Positions 58,301 to 64,000 of a DNA stretch of 64,000 nt are shown here, in pieces. A program made the position numbers and the translations under genes. The stretch spans positions 3,162,001 to 3,226,000 of the forward strand of contig NC_134284.1 of assembly GCF_949628215.1 (NCBI RefSeq), read 5' to 3'. How positions within the stretch are numbered: the stretch's first letter is position 1; the number at the start of each line of letters is the position of its first letter. The notes beneath the pieces were generated by a model. The model saw only the letters and a program-made list of their open reading frames with translations. It had not been told where the DNA came from and searched no databases. This DNA comes from Phalacrocorax aristotelis (taxonomy: Eukaryota > Chordata > Aves > Suliformes > Phalacrocoracidae).

Positions 58301-61300
58301 TGGCAGACTAGGGAATGATAGCAAAGGACAAGAGCAACAAAACAATAACTTTCTACAGGGTGCCTACGAGCACACAAAGAGCTAGCGAGAAGCGCTTTAA
58401 CCTCTTTGGAACCACTTGTTCACAATTTCATCTTCTTTCAGAAAGGAAGCTTGGAACCATTCTTCATGGTGTATGAAGATATTTCCCAGTTCAGTGCTTA
58501 ATTATGTTTAAAATCTTGCCCATTATAATGCCTATATTCATGTCATACTCCATAATCAAATTCTTGATGAAGTTTTAAGTATCTCTGCTTATTTACATTA
58601 AGCAAAGTTCTTCCTCCTCTTCTCCATTGGCTTCCTATTTTCTGTATTTTTGAAGCAATGGGTGCCTTTCATCCTTATTTTTCTTTAATCATATATTTAC
58701 ATTGTAATTGTTTTCTTATCAGATAGCTTGAGCATCCAGGAAGACTTTTTTTTGTTGTGTTGTTTTTTCTCACTGCTACTTGCCATGTCTGATATTGCCA
58801 CTATATTAGTTTCATCGATACATTTTCACTGTAAGAACTTGGATTGTTTAGACTTCATGTCAGCTGAAGAATGCTGTTAATTCCATGTGTTGATCCAAGG
58901 ATTCTCCTGTTTATTTAAGAAGTTACCGCAGACCATATTCCATATACTGAATACAGTGAAAGTCTCTTTAACTCTGTGTCAGCACATGGGCATGGACCTG
59001 TTATTACATAGTAAAAATGTGTGTAGAGATCAACAAGATAATTTACAGCCTTAAAACTTCAGCAAGACTGAGCTCCTGCTCAAATTTAGACACATTACAA
59101 AAGATTGCCTAATTAGGGCTAAAGTGAAACTCTTCTAAAAAAAAAATCATTATAAAGCCCTGCATTTATCATAGTTTGTGAGACTGAATTTATCCCATCA
59201 CCTTGAGTAAATATGCTGTGCACTCGAGAATGAAGTAGATCACATACTGTGAATGTGATGACATTTTATTTGGAAGACCTCTGTAACAGAGGAAACAGTT
59301 GTCTGCAAGAGAAATTGTGTGAAACGTGATCATTGGAGTATAAAAGCCACTAAGAATTAAGTAGTATCGATGTTATCTTACTGTTTTGATTTTGAAATCA
59401 TGTACCCCATGTCTCCATGCCCAGGTACCTGCTTTTTGAAATTTACTACACCAGATGTTTGTTTGAACCTAATCGTTGTAAGCCATCTCACTGAATGAAA
59501 TACGAAATTTTCTGTAGTTTAAAAATTCTGGCTCTAATATTTCTGTTTGTAGAACAGGGACAAATTTGGCAAGGATGAACATTGTGCTGATAGAGGGAAA
59601 ATCTGCCTGGAATTGGAAGTTAAAACTTTCAAAACAAAAATATTTTTTCTCATATTCAGTAAAGACGTCAGAGTTTAGCAGCTTCCGACTTTGCAAATCT
59701 AGTGTTCATTGTACTTATTGCATCTTCTGGTGCTGACCAAATTTTTATGTGCCGTTTCCACAAAGCCACCAAAGATACTGAAGGCACCAAAGTTGTTACA
59801 ACACTGGGATTACCCTTCCAAGAATGCTTTGAAACTGGAAGCTAGGAGCCTGTCTCCTGGCCCCCTTTTTGATGATGAGGCAATGTGAAAGAAAATCCAC
59901 TGGAATTTGAAGCAGACTACAAGAGCTAGAAAGATGTATGGAGACGTGAGAGGTGGAGCTTTAGGTAGAAAGTAGTGAGTAGAGATACTGGGACGAGACT
60001 GGCAAGCTAGAATGGGAAAAAAGTCTGGAAGTTAATATAGAAAACTGTAGGAGAGAGAGTGCGGAGACTTGGATCTGAGTATCACGATACAGGGTTTGCT
60101 TATAAATGGGCAATTTCCCTCAGAATACGTATCCTCGAATAAATGCAGTGTCTATTCAGTATTTGATTTTATTTTTGTTGGTCGGTGAGTAATACCCTCC
60201 CTTGTTTATTGATCAAAACGTGATCTGAATATATATAGTTTCATTATGGATTTGCCAGTGTCACTAGTTTTAATTTGTCAGAATATTTGATATGTATAAA
60301 TTGGATTTTACAATATGTATTGAGATAGGCATGTATTATTATTATTTTTCATCTTTTATGTCCAGAGACCTAAGGTATAACAGATTTATTGGGATGCGTA
60401 CGTTTCCATATATGTTCATATCACAGTTAATTTTTAACTTACCCTGCAACTACAAATTGGATCCCAGAATCTTAAGATAGTTGCTTAGAAAGTGCGGCGT
60501 GCCATTGGTTACCACTTGAGAAACACTACCTAAAATGTCTTGTGACTCATCTTGCAAAACTTTGCAGTTTGAGCAAGTACAGAATCTGCTTTTCCAGGTC
60601 AGCATTCTCATGCCTTTTTTCCAATACTGTTGTGTCTCTTCCTGAGGTTCCATGCTCTCTTCATTCTGTACCTTTCAACTTCAGCGCATAATGCAGTAGT
60701 CTTAAAAGCTCGCAGCGTTTTCATAATACAGTTTTCAATTATTGTCTGGAATAACTCCCATCATGTTCACTGAATGAGATAATGGTTCTGTCGAAGAGAA
60801 AGTTTCTGCACAGCTGCGCTACGTGGAAACGTTGATGGAGAGGGAGAAAATTAAGGTTGTCTGGCAGCGACACTTGTAGTTTTCCCTTTGAGTAATTGAC
60901 CAAGGTTGGTTTTTTAACACATTTCTGTGTGCGCAGTATTTTCTTCAAACTCTGTAATGGGAACATCTAGAATAATGCGGTGATGCATAATTAGCATGTA
61001 GTATACATTAGTCTGAAGTAGGTACGTCTCTTCCGCGGTTACAGAGTCATTTCCATAATTGGTGTTATACTTCTGTTTACCCAGGTAGAATCTCTGGAGT
61101 TCACAAATTGTATCTTAGATAAGTGTACTGATATCTTCATCCGCTAAGGGTGGTATAAGCATCTCTACGATGATACAAGAAGACTAGTTATAAACGAAAA
61201 GTTGGGTTTTCTTCTAAATATTACCTGATTGATGAATATTTAAAGACTGTCTTTTGGTTTTACCACTAAAGTTTATGATAGTATCTGTAGAATTGGAAGC

Positions 61301-62279
61301 TTCCTAGTTAAACTAAGAGAGAAGTCATGAAAGGTAACTCTGTGTGTGTAGGATTTTCTCATATACTTTGCTTTGACAAGGATATCTGCAGTTTGAATTT
61401 TCTCTTTAATCATTGTAATTGAGGCAAGCATTATATTGTCAATATGAAAAAAAATCTTTTCTATAATGAAGTTGTGAGGAAAGGAATAGGTGGGGGCTTT
61501 TTGATCTTGCGTAGAAAGTGTGTAACTTAATGAAAACTGTTGTTTTCTGAATGTGAAGCTGAATGTGAAATTAACTTCTGCCTTCATTTCCTTTCCTACA
61601 GAGGAAGAGATTGTGTTTTTTTTGCTTGTGGTGTAATATATTTTATGTTGAAGGAAGTACTGTTTCACAAAGCAATCCATTTGTTTCGATGTGTTGAGGT
61701 CCCTCTCTATAGAAAATGAGGAATGTCATATTTGTAAGCATCAGAGAACGACTCTTTTAGGTGACTACGTTCCTTAAAGTAAAATTGAATCTCTGTTGTT
61801 ATTTTGATATCTGGTGTCAAAAAGGCTCGAGAAAATTAATTTCCCTCCATAGCTAGGAAGTGAAAGGCTTGCTAATCCTCAAAATCTTTTCGTTGTTTTC
61901 ATTGCACGTGTGAACTCTCTCTGTATTGGTGGAGAGGCTAGTCATCTCCTCAGAGTAGGTATTAATATTTTTAGACAAAAATAATGTTCATACAGAAAGA
62001 AAATCTTCACTTTCTAAAAGTGTAGAGTTACTTAATTTTATTCTACAGCAAACTCGTAGCACTGTTTGGCTGAATATTTCCTGTTGAAAAGTAGTATTCA
62101 TTGTTGCCCATTATCCTTTTTTAGATATCTAACTTTATTTTTGCTTATTGGTTTCCATGTGCTGTACTTACACTGCTTTTTGTTTCGCCTTTTGCTTCAA
62201 CCAAATCGTTGATTGCAACTCAGCAGAAAGTGATATATATCCTTTCTTTCCTATGTAGTTACAAAGCTTTGTTATAATG

Positions 62280-62900
62280 GCTTAATCTTGCAGTCTGGTT
62301 GCCAAAGAAATTAGTTCTTTATACTGTGAAGCAATGTTGACAGTGAACTTTCCTTTCCTCCTCACCCCCTCCCCAAAAGAAAAGGAAGAAAAGAGAAGAA
62401 AAACAAGGTTGCATTACAATTTTGGCAACATCAGCCACACTAATAAAATCAAATTCAATGTTGTTTTACGACTTTGAATTTATGTGACTGCACAGGATCA
62501 AAGGATTTGTATCCCACTGGACTGCAAGGTCTATAGTTCATGGCAAAAAAACTCATCAAAAAGAACATTTTAGTAGTAAGGCTTTTCATTTTAATCAGCC
62601 ACAGTAATAAAAAAGCTGTTAGGTGTCCAAAAACATTCTCCCAAGATCAGAGACAACTTGCTCTCTACTACAATCAGTTTTCTTATTGAATCCATACTGC
62701 CTCCGTAGTTTTTGTCACTGAAACTTCTTCTTCAACTTCTTTTCAGCCATTTTTTGCATTGTTTTCACATTTTACATGCCAAATCATTACATGCATCAGT
62801 AAAAGTAATGATTAATAGAAATTCCCTGGCAAAGGAGAAATAGTGTCACTTCTTTAAATTGTCATCAGAAAAAGTGATTAACTAAAATGAAATACTAGCC
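62280..62900. promoter_or_regulatory. candidate conserved non-coding element
   Basis: A long stretch with enhancer-like texture: CACTAATAAAATC, GGATCAAAGGATTTG (a TCF/LEF-like core), TTTTAATCAGCC, CAGTAATAAAAAAGC and AATGATTAATAG, plus a purine-rich tract at 62375-62405. It has no coding frame or repeat match. It is only a candidate until aligned to other amniotes. Confidence 0.22.
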
Positions 62901-64000
62901 TATATTTTTATATATTGTATTTTAAAATATTTTAATAGCAATAATTATTTTTTTTCTCCATGGATATAATCTGTTGAACACCAGCACAAAGCAGAGGTGT
63001 TTGTATTTTTTTTACCTATACAGGCATCGTAACCTAGGCTGTCCTAAGACTAAGGTAGCAGCTACAAGTGAGAAACAGAATGGGGAACGTTTGTGATAGG
63101 AAAGGCTGTTGTTACCCCGTTTGGATTCTGCATGTTAATTGTTCATCGTCCTAGTTCAACAAAAGTTTGTAATGAATTTTTACCATATGGTATGGTTCCA
63201 TTCTTTAATTAGCTTGGCCTCAGAGAAGTTGCATGCAATATATCATTTACATTTATTGATGAACTGAGGCATTTTGAATCGCCTCGTTCCATTCTGCAGA
63301 ATTTAAACGTTTAACAGAGTTAAACAATATGTAGAGGTTTTAGCAGTGAAATTGCCCATGAAAGTACCAGTTTTCCTTGAACAGGTAGGTCTCAATTTAG
63401 TTGTCTAGCCTTTATTTACAAACCGTGTAAGATTTATTTTTCCTAGCATGAGCTGTTTTGCATTTAGAGAGAATCAACACGTGGTCACTTTCTGCATGGC
63501 GTGACACGTATTGGATGTTACATGGCCTCTTGTAGCTCCTGGACACTACTCACCCACAAAATTCTGCTGTCTCTGGTGTTCCCTTCTTGCTGCTACCTGC
63601 GATACATGCAGGATTATATTGGTTTTTGTCCGCTGAATGTTTTCATCCCTTTATTATTTTTAAAAACAGTCATTCAAATGACCAGAAACTTCAGTATTAG
63701 GGAGAATTTTATAAGTTACCTTCCAAAGATACAAAACCTACATAAAATGCTAAACTATCTACTGTTAATATTTATTCATTAATAACCTGAAATGTATCCC
63801 TTTAAGCACGTTTTTAACAGTTGGCTTTATTAAGTAATATTTAGTCTAGTTTTTTAGGGGTGCTATCATTTATCTCGAGGGATGGCATTGCTTAGCAAAT
63901 GTGCCTGCGGCAAGAACTTAGTGTTTCCAAGGCATTAATAATTTTCTGCTTGATATCTGATATATCTGATTCAAGAAGGGTTTAGATTCCAGTGAGATTT

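Larger units (their letters stand above)
52518..64000 (+). other. FMN1: FMN1 intron, at least 11.5 kb, 5' part
   Basis: The intron begins with GTATAC and continues past the end of the window. I looked for the next coiled-coil exon and for FH1/FH2 coding sequence and saw neither. There is no recognisable CR1 copy. Two AT-rich blocks with clustered homeodomain-like sites (55105-55330 and 62280-62900) stand out, together with a purine-rich stretch near 59880-60075. The reading frames are short and unrecognised. Confidence 0.75.

Noticed and set aside
1..64000. Bacterial-style operons, CRISPR arrays, phage or endogenous retrovirus proviruses
   Set aside because: No spaced direct repeats, no LTR pairs, no gag/pol/env-like frames, and no dense coding; the only mobile coding sequence is CR1.

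Overview
The window is vertebrate nuclear DNA, almost certainly from a bird. It is AT-rich and gene-sparse, and its recognisable mobile DNA is CR1 LINEs, including copies with the avian 3' end of ATTCTATG/ATTCTGTG octamers. Deeply decayed amniote-age CR1 fossils and MIR-like SINE fragments are also present. There are no operons, no CRISPR array and no convincing RNA gene.

The only gene I can recognise is formin-1 (FMN1, the limb deformity locus), on the + strand. I place four exons by peptide match, splice sites and reading phase: 18118-18293, 27785-29173 (coding part of an alternative first exon), 31314-31431 and 52456-52517. A fifth, 4733-4795, rests only on splice signals and compatible phase. 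Two N-termini feed one common body. A long isoform enters through 18118-18293. A shorter one starts at its own promoter near 27.35 kb and contributes 463 residues. Both join in phase 0 to 31314-31431, then in phase 1 to 52456-52517. The FH1 and FH2 domains and the 3' end lie beyond 64 kb. The first exons of the long isoform lie before position 1.

Layout: 1-4732 intron with a candidate conserved element and an old CR1; 4733-4795 candidate microexon; 4796-18117 intron with one inverted CR1; 18118-18293 exon; 18294-27300 intron with a 1.9-kb dead CR1; 27300-29173 alternative promoter, leader and coding exon; 29174-31313 short intron with a strong hairpin; 31314-31431 exon; 31432-52455 a 21-kb intron with MIR-like fragments, two CR1 copies head to head, a CR1 tail and an unexplained antisense reading frame; 52456-52517 microexon; 52518-64000 intron with two candidate regulatory blocks.

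No new multi-gene system is visible. The points most worth checking are the alternative promoter exon with its overlapping upstream ORF and internal repeats, the candidate 63-nt exon behind a triplicated 15-bp acceptor repeat, the NAGNAG acceptor at 18115-18120 with its TTTCA microsatellite, the CR1 head-to-head junction near 46080, and the antisense frame at 42380-42970.
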